In this document: piece after piece, positions 1 to 6,788 of the stretch
Numbering within the stretch: position 1 is the stretch's first letter
How the letters are laid out: each line of letters opens with the position of its first letter
Assembly (NCBI GenBank): GCA_001643535.1
Contig: LXTG01000073.1
Coordinates: forward strand, 1-8,056
From: a candidate division NC10 bacterium SPGG6
GTDB taxonomy: Bacteria; Methylomirabilota; Methylomirabilia; Methylomirabilales; CSP1-5
Direction: 5' to 3'
DNA length: 8,056 bases
Position numbers and translations under genes: made by a program
Notes under the pieces: generated by a model
The model's input: the letters and a program-made list of their open reading frames with translations, nothing else
What the model was told of the DNA's origin: nothing
The model's database searches: none

Positions 1-2
1 TA

Positions 3-110
3 CGCGAGGGTCACGGGGACCTGCATTTAGAGAATCTCGCTTACTGGGGCAACCGGATCGTCCCGTTTGATGCCCTTGAGTTCGATTCGCGTCTGCGGTG
101 GATCGATGTC
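3..110 (+). other. APH-type phosphotransferase fragment fused in frame to ClpC
   Basis: The 36 codons read in frame with ClpC give a Brenner-type kinase loop HGDLHLEN (catalytic Asp and Mg-binding Asn of the HxDxxxxN motif), followed by VPFDALEF and RLRWIDV. This order matches the aminoglycoside-phosphotransferase-like COG2187 proteins, often fused to a P-loop kinase, in which the next residues are typically of the form M-S-E-hydrophobic. Here the sequence instead changes to ClpC at D-E-A-G. None of the expected ClpC residues before this point (the conserved LPDKAIDVIDEAG stretch) is present except the shared I-D-V. The fragment is cut by the window edge on one side and by the junction on the other, so no function can be assigned to it here. 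Confidence 0.72.
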
Positions 111-1418
111 ATGGACGAGGCCGGCTCGCGGGCCCGCCTGAAATCCTTGATGCTGCCCGCAGACATCCGCGAGATGGAGAACGAGGCGGAGCGCCTCCGG
201 CAGCAGAAAGAAGATGCGATCAGGACGCAGGCCTTTGAGGTTGCTGCCCGGATGAGAGATTCCGAACGAAAACTTCGAGCAGAACTTGAAGAAAGAAGGA
301 ATAAGTGGAAAGAAAATAGGTCGAAAGAGAAGATCATCGTAACCGATGAAGATATCGCTTACATCGTGTCCAAGTGGACAGGCATTCCCCTCTACCAGAT
401 CGAAGAGGCAGAATCCCAAAAGCTCCTCCGGATGGAGGAGGAGCTCGGCAAGCGCGTGGTAGGACAGGAAGAGGCCATCCGGGCAGTGACACGGGCCATT
501 CGGCGTTCCCGGTCCGGTCTCAAGAATCCCGGCAGGCCCGTGGGTTCCTTCATTTTCCTGGGTCCGACAGGCGTTGGCAAGACGGAACTCGCAAAGGCCT
601 TGGCGGAGTTCTTATTCGGGAGCGAGGATGCCATCGTCCGCGTCGACATGTCGGAGTACATGGAGCGCTTCTCCATTTCACGCCTCATCGGGGCGCCTCC
701 GGGCTACATTGGCTATGACGATAGCGGCCAGCTCACCGAGAAGGTGCGGCGCCGGCCCTTCTCGGTGGTCCTTTTGGACGAGATCGAGAAAGCGCACCCT
801 GAGGTCTTCAATCTCCTCCTTCAGATCTTTGAGGATGGCCATCTGACCGACAGCTACGGGCGAAAGGTGGACTTTAAGAATACGATCTTGATCATGACCA
901 GCAATGTCGGGGCACGGCAGATCAGCGTGCATGCCCCCATGGGTTTTCGTAAGGGCGGTGAGGAGCAGACCTACGAAAAAATGAAGGAAACAGTCCTGGG
1001 AGAGCTGAAAAAGACCTTTAATCCCGAGTTTATGAATCGGATTGATGAGGTCATGGTCTTTCACAATCTCACGAAGGAGCACTTGCGACACATCGTCGAC
1101 CTGATGCTCCAGCGACTCCAGTCGCAGCTCGACGAAAAGCGGATCACCCTGATGGTTGCCGATGATGCCAAAGAGTTCATTATTGACAAAGGGTATGATC
1201 CCCAGTTTGGGGCGAGACCTCTGCGCCGCGCCATTCAGCGCTATGTAGAGGACCTCTTGGCGGAAGAGATGCTCCAGGGAAAAATCACAGAGGGGAGCAC
1301 CGTTCGCGTGAAAGCCGGGGGTGACCAGCTTGAGACCGAGGAAGTGGAAGTGGTGACCAATCTTCATGACACCACTGCCACCTCGGGCGAGACACTTCCT
1401 ATCGGTCAAACCAGCTGA
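3..1418 (+). CDS. clpC: ClpC-type AAA+ chaperone, C-terminal half (5' end is foreign/chimeric)
   Basis: ClpC is the hexameric cytosolic ATPase that unfolds proteins for the ClpP protease. The frame is open from the window edge. ClpC sequence begins at about the Met codon at 111 (residue 1 here) with DEAGSRARL, the end of the first ATPase domain. It continues with a UVR/M-domain coiled region (about 30-65), the linker WTGIPL (89-94) and a complete second ATPase domain: Walker A GPTGVGKT (151-158), Walker B VVLLDE (219-224), pore-loop-like GYIGYDD (198-204), sensor 1 TSN (263-265), arginine-finger candidate R310 in MNRID, and sensor 2 GARPLRR (367-373). A family member is usually a little over 800 residues; the N domain and nearly all of ATPase domain 1 are missing. 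The 36 codons before 111 are not ClpC but resemble an APH-type kinase (separate entry). The family call is secure; the gene's integrity is not. ClpB or ClpE is less likely because the UVR motif and short M region fit ClpC. Confidence 0.88.
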   Translation, partial: REGHGDLHLENLAYWGNRIVPFDALEFDSRLRWIDVMDEAGSRARLKSLMLPADIREMENEAERLRQQKEDAIRTQAFEVAARMRDSERKLRAELEERRNKWKENRSKEKIIVTDEDIAYIVSKWTGIPLYQIEEAESQKLLRMEEELGKRVVGQEEAIRAVTRAIRRSRSGLKNPGRPVGSFIFLGPTGVGKTELAKALAEFLFGSEDAIVRVDMSEYMERFSISRLIGAPPGYIGYDDSGQLTEKVRRRPFSVVLLDEIEKAHPEVFNLLLQIFEDGHLTDSYGRKVDFKNTILIMTSNVGARQISVHAPMGFRKGGEEQTYEKMKETVLGELKKTFNPEFMNRIDEVMVFHNLTKEHLRHIVDLMLQRLQSQLDEKRITLMVADDAKEFIIDKGYDPQFGARPLRRAIQRYVEDLLAEEMLQGKITEGSTVRVKAGGDQLETEEVEVVTNLHDTTATSGETLPIGQTS

Positions 1419-1438
1419 ATTGAGTGAGTTCCCGTCAT

Positions 1439-1467
1439 AAGGGCCCGAGAGGGTCCTTTTGTGTTTA
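1439..1467 (+). terminator. Rho-independent terminator after clpC
   Basis: An 8-bp stem (1439-1446 pairing with 1451-1458, one G-U pair) closes a GAGA tetraloop of the stable GNRA type. It is followed by a T-rich tract (TTTT, then GTGTTTA). It lies 20 bp after the clpC stop and separates clpC from the bamA operon. Confidence 0.75.
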
Positions 1468-1492
1468 CTTTCCCCTTCTCAAATGATATAAG
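1464..1492 (+). promoter_or_regulatory. Sigma-70-like extended -10 promoter for the bamA operon
   Basis: TTTACT at 1464-1469 matches TTGACA at 4 of 6 positions. After exactly 17 bp, TATAAG at 1487-1492 matches TATAAT at 5 of 6, and it is preceded by TG one base upstream (1484-1485), the extended -10 signature. It sits directly behind the clpC terminator, which is the expected place for the operon promoter. Transcription would start near 1499, leaving a leader of about 70 nt. Found by eye. Confidence 0.55.
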
Positions 1493-1517
1493 TCTCCCGC
1501 TGTTTCCCTACATAACA

Positions 1518-1531
1518 CCGTTTTGAAACGG
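1518..1531 (+). other. Small hairpin in the bamA leader
   Basis: CCGTTT and AAACGG form a perfect 6-bp inverted repeat with a 2-nt centre (or a 5-bp stem with a 4-nt loop) in the predicted 5' leader, about 20 nt upstream of the ribosome binding site. It could be an mRNA hairpin or a protein-binding palindrome; there is no T-run after it, so it is not a terminator. A repeat this short may also be chance. Confidence 0.3.
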
Positions 1532-1569
1532 AGGGTCCATTTCCATCTTTCAGGAAAGGTTGCCGATAG

Positions 1570-3852
1570 GTGGAGCGAACCCTGCGGACCATCCTCGTTT
1601 GTATTTCCGCCTTCCTCTTTGTCGTGAAGTGTCCCGCCGCTCTATGGGGTCAGCAGGCACCCGTTATCAAAGAGATCAATATCCAGGGAAACCGGAAAAT
1701 CGAGTCGGATGCCATCCGACAGCGCATCCAAACCCGCGTCGGTGATCCGTTTTCGCCCGAGAAGATACGCGAAGAAGTAGAGCGCATTTTCAAGATGGGC
1801 TTCTTCGATGATGTCATGGTCGAGGCAGAGGAATTAGAAGGGGGGTTACGGCTGATCTACGTGGTCAAGGAGAAACCCAGTATCCGCTCCATTCGGATTG
1901 ATGGTGCGGAAGAGATCGAGGAGGAAGAGATTCGGGACCGCATTGACATTGCAGTAGGGACGGTTTTCGAGCCGCAGGCGGTCGGTCGGAATGCCGAAAG
2001 GATCCGGGCGTTATATGAAGAGGAGGGATTTTACACAGCCCAGGTGGTGGGGAGATCCGAAAAGGTCTCCGACCAGGAGATGGACGTCGTTTTCGAGGTC
2101 CAAGAGGGGGATGAATTTTTCGTTAGAGACATCAACTTGGTGGGGAACAAGGGGCTCACGGCAAGAAAGATTCGAGGGGTGATGGCCAGCAAGGAGCGAT
2201 TTTTCATTGCGTTTCTTCGTCCTGGAGTCCTCAAGCGATCGGACCTCGAGCAAGACGTCGAGCGGATCAAGACTCTGTATCTCGATCATGGGTACCTCCA
2301 GGTCAAGGTGGCCGAACCGGAGATTAAAATCGATAAGAAGGCGAGCCGTCTGGACATCCTCATCCGGATCGACGAGGGCCCGCGGTTCCGCTTGGGCACG
2401 GTCGAGGTCGTAGGGAGCAAGACCTTCACCTCGGATGAACTCGTGGCCGAACTTAAACTTCCAAAGGAGGAGTTCTTCAGTCGAGATACTCTTCGAAAGG
2501 ATCTGGTGACCTTGACGGAAAAATATTCCGAGTTGGGATACATCTTTGCTGACGTCGTGCCGGTGACTCGCGTGCGGGAAGGCGAGACGATTGTCGATGT
2601 ATCCCTGGAGATTACCGAGGGGCTTAAAGCCTTTGTGGAGCGTATCGAAATCCGGGGGAATACGAAGACGCGGGACAAGGTGATTCGAAGACGACTGGAG
2701 TTGGCCGAGGGGGATGTTTACAATGGCACGCTCCTCCGGGAAGCGCGGGCGGTACTGGGCCGCCTCGGATATTTCGAAGCGGTCGATATCAAGACAGGTC
2801 GAGGGTCCGCTCCCGATCAGCTCCTGCTGTTTATCGATGTGAAGGAGAAACCCACCGGACGGGTGGGCCTCGGTGGGGGTTTCAGCACCTCCGGTGGGGC
2901 TATCGCGACTGTCTTTTTGAGCGAGGATAACATCTTTGGGCTCGGTAAGCGGATCAGTATTAGTGGGACCTTTGGCACCGTCACCAGTGTGTTTAGCCTT
3001 CGGTACGATGATCCCTTCTTTCTGGACTCCGAGTATTCCTTTACCTTGGGTGTTTTCAACCGGATATCTACATTCAGCGATTTTGATGAAGAGCGGCGCG
3101 GCTTCGAGATCGGGTTTGGCCGACGATTTTTCAAGTTCAATTCCGTCAGTCTGACTTACCTGTATGAGGAGGTCGACATCTCCGACGTGAGCGAGTTCGC
3201 CTCGAGTGCCATTCAAGAGGAAGCGGGAGAGTCGGCGACGAGCTCTGCCAACCTTGCGCTGAGTCGAGACACTCGCGATGACCCCAGCAAGCCCACGAAG
3301 GGGTATCGCGTCGGACTCAATAATGAGCTGGCGGGCGGCCCCCTAGGGGGGGATAATGAGTTTTACAAGATCGTTTTGGATGCTCGCTATCATTATCCCC
3401 TGCTCGAAGATGCGGAAGTGTTATGGATGATCCGGGCGCGTGGGGGTTTCGTTGAGGCCTATGGGGATAGCGATCGGGTTCCCCTCCAGGAGAGATTCTT
3501 CCTCGGGGGGCCCAACTCTTTCCGCGGCACTAACTTCCGGAAACTGAGTCCCGTAGATCCGGCGACCGGTGACCGGATTGGGGGTAATAAGTTTGCCCTC
3601 GTAACCACGGAGGTGGGGATCCCTATCCTCAAGGAGTTTATCGATCTCCGGGGGGCCCTCTTCGTTGATGCCGCGAACAACGTTGCCGAGGGGGACGACT
3701 TCGATTTCGACGATATGGAATATGCTTTTGGGGTTGGCGTGGGCCTGGTGACGCCCTTTGGCCCGGTCCGGGTCGATTTTGCATTCAACCCCGATCCGCG
3801 CGCGGACGACGAAGATTTCCTCTTCCATTTCAATATTGGACGGAGCTTCTAA
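1570..3852 (+). CDS. bamA: BamA, outer membrane protein assembly factor (Omp85 family)
   Basis: BamA is the core of the BAM complex and folds beta-barrel proteins into the outer membrane. The 760 residues include a signal peptide (basic MERTLR, hydrophobic 7-19, cleavage probably near 28). Five POTRA domains follow, at roughly 31-103, 104-180, 181-270, 271-351 and 352-428; each starts with a phrase of the type I-x-I-x-G-N (INIQGN, IRIDGA, INLVGN, VEVVGS, IEIRGN). A 16-strand barrel fills about 430-760. The loop-6 motif appears as SFRG (650-653, R652) and the protein ends in an aromatic residue (GRSF), as expected for the C-terminal beta-signal. The length is close to E. coli BamA. The start is GTG, supported by AGGAAAGG at 1552-1559, 10 nt upstream, and by the signal peptide. 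It is first in its operon and 27 bp before skp. Confidence 0.95.
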   Translation: MERTLRTILVCISAFLFVVKCPAALWGQQAPVIKEINIQGNRKIESDAIRQRIQTRVGDPFSPEKIREEVERIFKMGFFDDVMVEAEELEGGLRLIYVVKEKPSIRSIRIDGAEEIEEEEIRDRIDIAVGTVFEPQAVGRNAERIRALYEEEGFYTAQVVGRSEKVSDQEMDVVFEVQEGDEFFVRDINLVGNKGLTARKIRGVMASKERFFIAFLRPGVLKRSDLEQDVERIKTLYLDHGYLQVKVAEPEIKIDKKASRLDILIRIDEGPRFRLGTVEVVGSKTFTSDELVAELKLPKEEFFSRDTLRKDLVTLTEKYSELGYIFADVVPVTRVREGETIVDVSLEITEGLKAFVERIEIRGNTKTRDKVIRRRLELAEGDVYNGTLLREARAVLGRLGYFEAVDIKTGRGSAPDQLLLFIDVKEKPTGRVGLGGGFSTSGGAIATVFLSEDNIFGLGKRISISGTFGTVTSVFSLRYDDPFFLDSEYSFTLGVFNRISTFSDFDEERRGFEIGFGRRFFKFNSVSLTYLYEEVDISDVSEFASSAIQEEAGESATSSANLALSRDTRDDPSKPTKGYRVGLNNELAGGPLGGDNEFYKIVLDARYHYPLLEDAEVLWMIRARGGFVEAYGDSDRVPLQERFFLGGPNSFRGTNFRKLSPVDPATGDRIGGNKFALVTTEVGIPILKEFIDLRGALFVDAANNVAEGDDFDFDDMEYAFGVGVGLVTPFGPVRVDFAFNPDPRADDEDFLFHFNIGRSF

Positions 3853-3879
3853 CACCCACTAGGGAGGCGACGGACTGTT

Positions 3880-4428
3880 ATGACGCGACGGTTTGCGAAA
3901 AGACTGGCACTGTTGGTTCTGGCGACCGTGTTCGTCGGAGCCGATGTGACCTCGTTGGGGGCCCAAACGGGCAAGATCGGTCTTGTCGACGTACAAAAGG
4001 TGTTGGTGGTGTCGAAGAAGGGGCAAGACGTTCTGGAAAAGCTGCAGGTGGAAAAAGAGGCGAAACAGGGTGAGATTGATGCCCAAGAAAAGAAGATCCG
4101 CCAGATGGAGAAGGATCTGGAAAAGCAGCGGTCCGTATTGAGTGAAGACGCGAGGAGAGAGAGGGAGCGGGAGATTCGGAAGCGGACGCGAGCGCTGCGT
4201 CGGATGGTGGAAGACCTTAATCGCGATTTTACTGAACGGGGGCGAGATCTTCGGGCCCGGTTGGTTCGAGAGATTGCCGAGGTGGTGAGGACCTACGGCA
4301 AGAAAAACGGGTATGTCCTCATCATCGAGGTACGGGAGGGCGGGGTGATGTACGGCAGTGAGACTGCCGATCTGACGAAGGCGTTGATCGACGCCTATGA
4401 TGCCAGCGTGGGTTCGGGGAAAAAATAA
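3880..4428 (+). CDS. skp: Skp/OmpH-family periplasmic chaperone
   Basis: This small chaperone holds unfolded outer-membrane proteins in the periplasm on their way to BamA. Its 182 residues show a signal peptide (basic MTRRFAKR, hydrophobic 9-20, cleavage near GAQ at 27-29). The family's N-terminal strand follows as IGLVDVQKVLVVS (33-45). A long charged heptad-type coiled coil spans about 48-138; it would form the tentacles that clamp clients. The C-terminal strand region YVLIIE...GGVMYGS leads into DLTKALIDAYD (164-174). The start is ATG, with GGGAGG at 3862-3867 ahead of it at a slightly long spacing. Its position right after bamA is the classical one and supports the call. A hairpin with a T-rich tail follows it, so the bamA-skp transcript may partly end there. 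Confidence 0.93.
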   Translation: MTRRFAKRLALLVLATVFVGADVTSLGAQTGKIGLVDVQKVLVVSKKGQDVLEKLQVEKEAKQGEIDAQEKKIRQMEKDLEKQRSVLSEDARREREREIRKRTRALRRMVEDLNRDFTERGRDLRARLVREIAEVVRTYGKKNGYVLIIEVREGGVMYGSETADLTKALIDAYDASVGSGKK

Positions 4429-4459
4429 CTGGATCGCGAAATCATGCGGAACGACACAC

Positions 4460-4490
4460 AGGGTGTCCCGCTTGGGAAACCCTCTTATTT
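4460..4490 (+). terminator. Terminator-like hairpin between skp and fabZ
   Basis: A 10-bp stem with one mismatch (4460-4469 pairing with 4474-4483, GC-rich top) closes a GCTT loop and is followed by CTTATTT, a weak T-rich tract. It may end or attenuate bamA-skp transcription. A weak promoter-like pair lies just downstream (TTGAAT at 4493-4498, 17 bp, TAAGAA at 4516-4521), but the second element matches the consensus poorly, so I do not list it as a promoter. The rest of this 173-bp gap shows no gene. Confidence 0.5.
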
Positions 4491-4583
4491 CCTTGAATCT
4501 GAGGCCTCTTCGTGGTAAGAAGGCGAAGTTCTCCACGGATTCCTCTCAAGTCTGGGTGTCCCCTGGACATTGCGGAGGATATG

Positions 4584-4594
4584 AGGTGAGGGGG
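4584..4594 (+). promoter_or_regulatory. Ribosome binding site choosing a TTG start for fabZ
   Basis: The purine-rich AGGTGAGGGGG lies 7 to 10 nt before the TTG at 4602, an ideal spacing, but 19 nt before the ATG at 4614. It therefore favours TTG as the fabZ start. Confidence 0.5.
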
Positions 4595-4601
4595 TAGGGC
4601 A

Positions 4602-5060
4602 TTGGGTAATGGCATGATGGACATTCTCGAGATTCAGAAGCACATTCCCCATCGCTATCCTTTTCTCCTGGTGGATCGGATATTGGAGGTGGAGAAGGGC
4701 CACCGCATTGTGGGAATCAAGAATGTAAGTGTGAACGAGGTTTTTTTTGGCGGTCATTTCCCGGGGCGTCCTATTATGCCAGGAGTCCTCCTCATCGAGG
4801 GAATGGCGCAGGTTGGAGGAGTTCTTTGGAGCGCATCGATCGATCCGCCTCGGGAGGATATGCTCCGGTATTTTTATTTTGCTGCGATCGACAAGGTCAA
4901 GTTTCGGCGGCCGGTCTATCCCGGCGACCAGATCCGGTATGAGGTCCAGATCGTGCATCTCAAGAGTCGGCTCTGCAAGATGCGAGGATATGCTTACGTG
5001 GATGGCCAACTGGTGGTGGAGGCGGAATTGCTCTCGATGATGGTGGAGCACGACCAATGA
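4602..5060 (+). CDS. fabZ: FabZ, 3-hydroxyacyl-[acyl-carrier-protein] dehydratase
   Basis: FabZ dehydrates 3-hydroxyacyl-ACP to trans-2-enoyl-ACP in cytosolic fatty acid synthesis. It competes with LpxA for 3-hydroxyacyl-ACP, which explains its usual place beside lpxA. The 152-residue protein is a single hot-dog fold with the N-terminal signature PHRYPFLLVDRIL (16-28). The catalytic His is H52 in GHFPGRP and the catalytic Glu is E66 in LIEGMAQ; KFRRPVYPGDQ (100-110) is the conserved substrate-tunnel strand. The length is normal. TTG at 4602 is chosen from the Shine-Dalgarno spacing; ATG at 4614 or 4617 would give the equally plausible start M(M)DILEIQKH. Its stop overlaps the lpxA start (ATGA, 5057-5060), which indicates translational coupling. 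lpxD, often just upstream in other genomes, is absent here. Confidence 0.95.
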   Translation: MGNGMMDILEIQKHIPHRYPFLLVDRILEVEKGHRIVGIKNVSVNEVFFGGHFPGRPIMPGVLLIEGMAQVGGVLWSASIDPPREDMLRYFYFAAIDKVKFRRPVYPGDQIRYEVQIVHLKSRLCKMRGYAYVDGQLVVEAELLSMMVEHDQ

Positions 5061-5890
5061 GCACGACAGCGAGGAAGAAGGTACGCGGTCGTTCGGCACC
5101 GCGTGGTGGGGAATCGGTGCGCTTTCATCCCACGGCGATCGTCGCCCCGTCAGCCAAGGTTGGTGATGGTGTGAGCATTGGCCCCTACTCGGTCATTGGG
5201 GAGAATGTGTGCATCGGTGAAGGGACGAGCGTCGGCGCTCATGTGGTCGTCGACGGATGGACAGAAATCGGTCGCCGGTGCCGGATCTTTTCTCATGCCG
5301 TCCTTGGCACGGAGCCACAGGATCTCAAATTTCAAGGAGAGAAGAGTTATCTCGTTATTGGTGATCACACGGTGATCCGGGAATTTGCCACCATTAATCG
5401 GGGGACCGCGCGAGGGGGCGGAAAGACGGTGATTGGGAGCCGCGTGCTGATCATGGCCTCCACGCATGTGGCCCACGATTGTATCTTGGAGGACGGAGCC
5501 ATCATGGCGACCGGCGCCGGGTTGGGTGGTCATGTTATCATTGAGGAGCATGCGGTGGTCGGGGGCTTGGTCGGAGTCCATCAGTTTTGTCGCATTGGGA
5601 GGTACTCCCTCGTCGGTGGCTGCTCAGCCGTCAGGCAGGATATCATTCCTTTTGGCAAGGCGTCCGGAGATGGTCCGCAGCTTTACGGACTGAATGCCGT
5701 GGGTCTCCGACGACACAACTTTCCCAGCGAGACCGTACGTAGCCTGCGCAAGGCCTACCGTCTCCTCTTTCAATCCGGACTCAACACCTCCCAGGCCGTC
5801 GCTCGAATCCAAGAGGAGATTTTGGACTGCTTGGAAGTACAGCACCTGGTCCAGTTTATCAAGACCTCGGAACGAGGAGTGGCCCGATGA
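5057..5890 (+). CDS. lpxA: LpxA, acyl-ACP--UDP-N-acetylglucosamine O-acyltransferase
   Basis: LpxA makes the first step of lipid A synthesis: it moves a 3-hydroxyacyl chain from ACP to the 3-position of UDP-GlcNAc in the cytosol. The 277 residues show left-handed beta-helix hexapeptide repeats from about 24 to 200 (AIVAPSAKVGDGVSIGPYSVIG and onward), then a helical C-terminal domain (about 222-277). The catalytic His is H140 in HVAHDC (E. coli H125). HQFC (175-178) and VGGCS (186-190) are conserved; G188 aligns with E. coli G173, the acyl-length ruler. The start is ATG overlapping the fabZ stop, with GGAG 8 nt upstream. It adds about 20 basic residues before the usual start; GTG at 5117, preceded by GGTGGGGA, would give the typical length and is a real alternative. 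Confidence 0.95.
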   Translation: MSTTARKKVRGRSAPRGGESVRFHPTAIVAPSAKVGDGVSIGPYSVIGENVCIGEGTSVGAHVVVDGWTEIGRRCRIFSHAVLGTEPQDLKFQGEKSYLVIGDHTVIREFATINRGTARGGGKTVIGSRVLIMASTHVAHDCILEDGAIMATGAGLGGHVIIEEHAVVGGLVGVHQFCRIGRYSLVGGCSAVRQDIIPFGKASGDGPQLYGLNAVGLRRHNFPSETVRSLRKAYRLLFQSGLNTSQAVARIQEEILDCLEVQHLVQFIKTSERGVAR

Positions 5891-5979
5891 TGAGTCTCTG
5901 TGGCGTTGGCGCTCGGTCGCCTGCCTCTCTCCCCGGGGATCTGTTGACTGGCGACGTCGGATAGGGAACTGGGTGATTC

Positions 5980-6780
5980 ATGTCTCGGATCGGGATCATT
6001 GCTGGTTCCGGTCCCCTCCCCATATTGGCCGCCCGTGAGGCCAAGGCGTCCGGGCGGACGGTGATAGTCGTTGCGATTCGGGAGGAGGCGGACCCCGCCG
6101 TGGAGGCGGTGGCGGATCACCTCCACTGGGTCGGTGTTGGCCAACTGGGCGGTCTCATCCGGGCCTTCAAACGGAATGGGGTGAGCGAGGCAGTCATGGT
6201 TGGTAAGGTTCGGATGAGCCATCTCTTCAGCCGCGTCCGTCCCGATGTTCGAGGGGCCATGCTCTACATGCGCCTGAAGGATCGGCGGGGAGATTCCATT
6301 ATGGAAGCAGTCGCCGAGGATCTCCAGCAAGCGGGGATTTCGCTTCTCGATTGCACTCGTTTCCTCACTCGGGTGCTGGTCGAGCAAGGGGTTCTCACGC
6401 GGCGGGCTCCGACGGCGCGGGAGTGGGAGGATATCCGGTTCGGCCAGGAGGTCGCGCGAACCGTGGCACAGTCGAAGATTGGGCAGACGGTGGTGGTAAA
6501 GAACGGCACGGTCCTCGCCGTGGAGGCCATTGAGGGGACCGACGCCGCGGTAAGGCGCGGAGCGGAACTCGGGCGGGAAGGGGTGGTCGTTGTGAAGGCC
6601 AGTCGGCCCGAGCACGATTTCCGGTTTGATGTGCCGGTGATAGGTCCCACCACCATTGCGGTCCTGCGGGAGGTTCGGGGGACGGCCCTGGCGGTGGAGG
6701 CGAAACGGACTTTGCTCCTCGATCGCGAGGAGGCCCTTGCACTCGCGGATGAGGCTGGCATCACCGTGGTGGCCGCCTAG
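5980..6780 (+). CDS. lpxI: LpxI, UDP-2,3-diacylglucosamine pyrophosphatase (DUF1009 family)
   Basis: LpxI hydrolyses UDP-2,3-diacylglucosamine to lipid X and UMP. It is the structurally unrelated counterpart of LpxH found in many Gram-negatives, described first in Caulobacter. The 266 residues open with GIIAGSGPLPILAAREA (5-21), the family's N-terminal signature. Next come VGVGQLGGLIRAFKRNGV and VMVGKV (73-77) and, in the C-terminal catalytic half, IGQTVVVKNGTVLAVEAIEGTDAA (167-190). The conserved acidic motif is DFRFDVPVIGPTT (213-225), in which D217 is the likely counterpart of the catalytic Asp; I infer this from the motif. Length is normal. The start is ATG with only weak purine runs ahead (GGG at 5964-5966, GGGTG at 5971-5975). 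It follows lpxA by 89 bp in which I see no gene or clear signal. A heptad-repeat spacer begins 9 bp after its stop. Confidence 0.93.
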   Translation: MSRIGIIAGSGPLPILAAREAKASGRTVIVVAIREEADPAVEAVADHLHWVGVGQLGGLIRAFKRNGVSEAVMVGKVRMSHLFSRVRPDVRGAMLYMRLKDRRGDSIMEAVAEDLQQAGISLLDCTRFLTRVLVEQGVLTRRAPTAREWEDIRFGQEVARTVAQSKIGQTVVVKNGTVLAVEAIEGTDAAVRRGAELGREGVVVVKASRPEHDFRFDVPVIGPTTIAVLREVRGTALAVEAKRTLLLDREEALALADEAGITVVAA

Positions 6781-6788
6781 CGTCGAAC

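Noticed and set aside
2011..3216. Long antisense open frame (401 codons) inside bamA
   Set aside because: It lies wholly opposite a full-length BamA with all domains; the product has no recognisable motif and the frame is explained by the G+C-rich codon pattern of the sense gene.
3339..3350. Perfect 12-bp palindrome CCCCCTAGGGGG
   Set aside because: It is inside bamA and encodes ordinary loop residues (GGPLGG); most likely chance codon use, though C/G runs could cause sequencing errors. The frame is intact.
5891..5979. Promoter for lpxI (TTGACT at 5944-5949)
   Set aside because: The -35-like hexamer has no acceptable -10 element at 16-18 bp.
5694..6038. Alternative small gene bridging lpxA and lpxI
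   Set aside because: It overlaps the conserved C-terminus of LpxA and the N-terminus of LpxI in another frame, with no recognisable domain.
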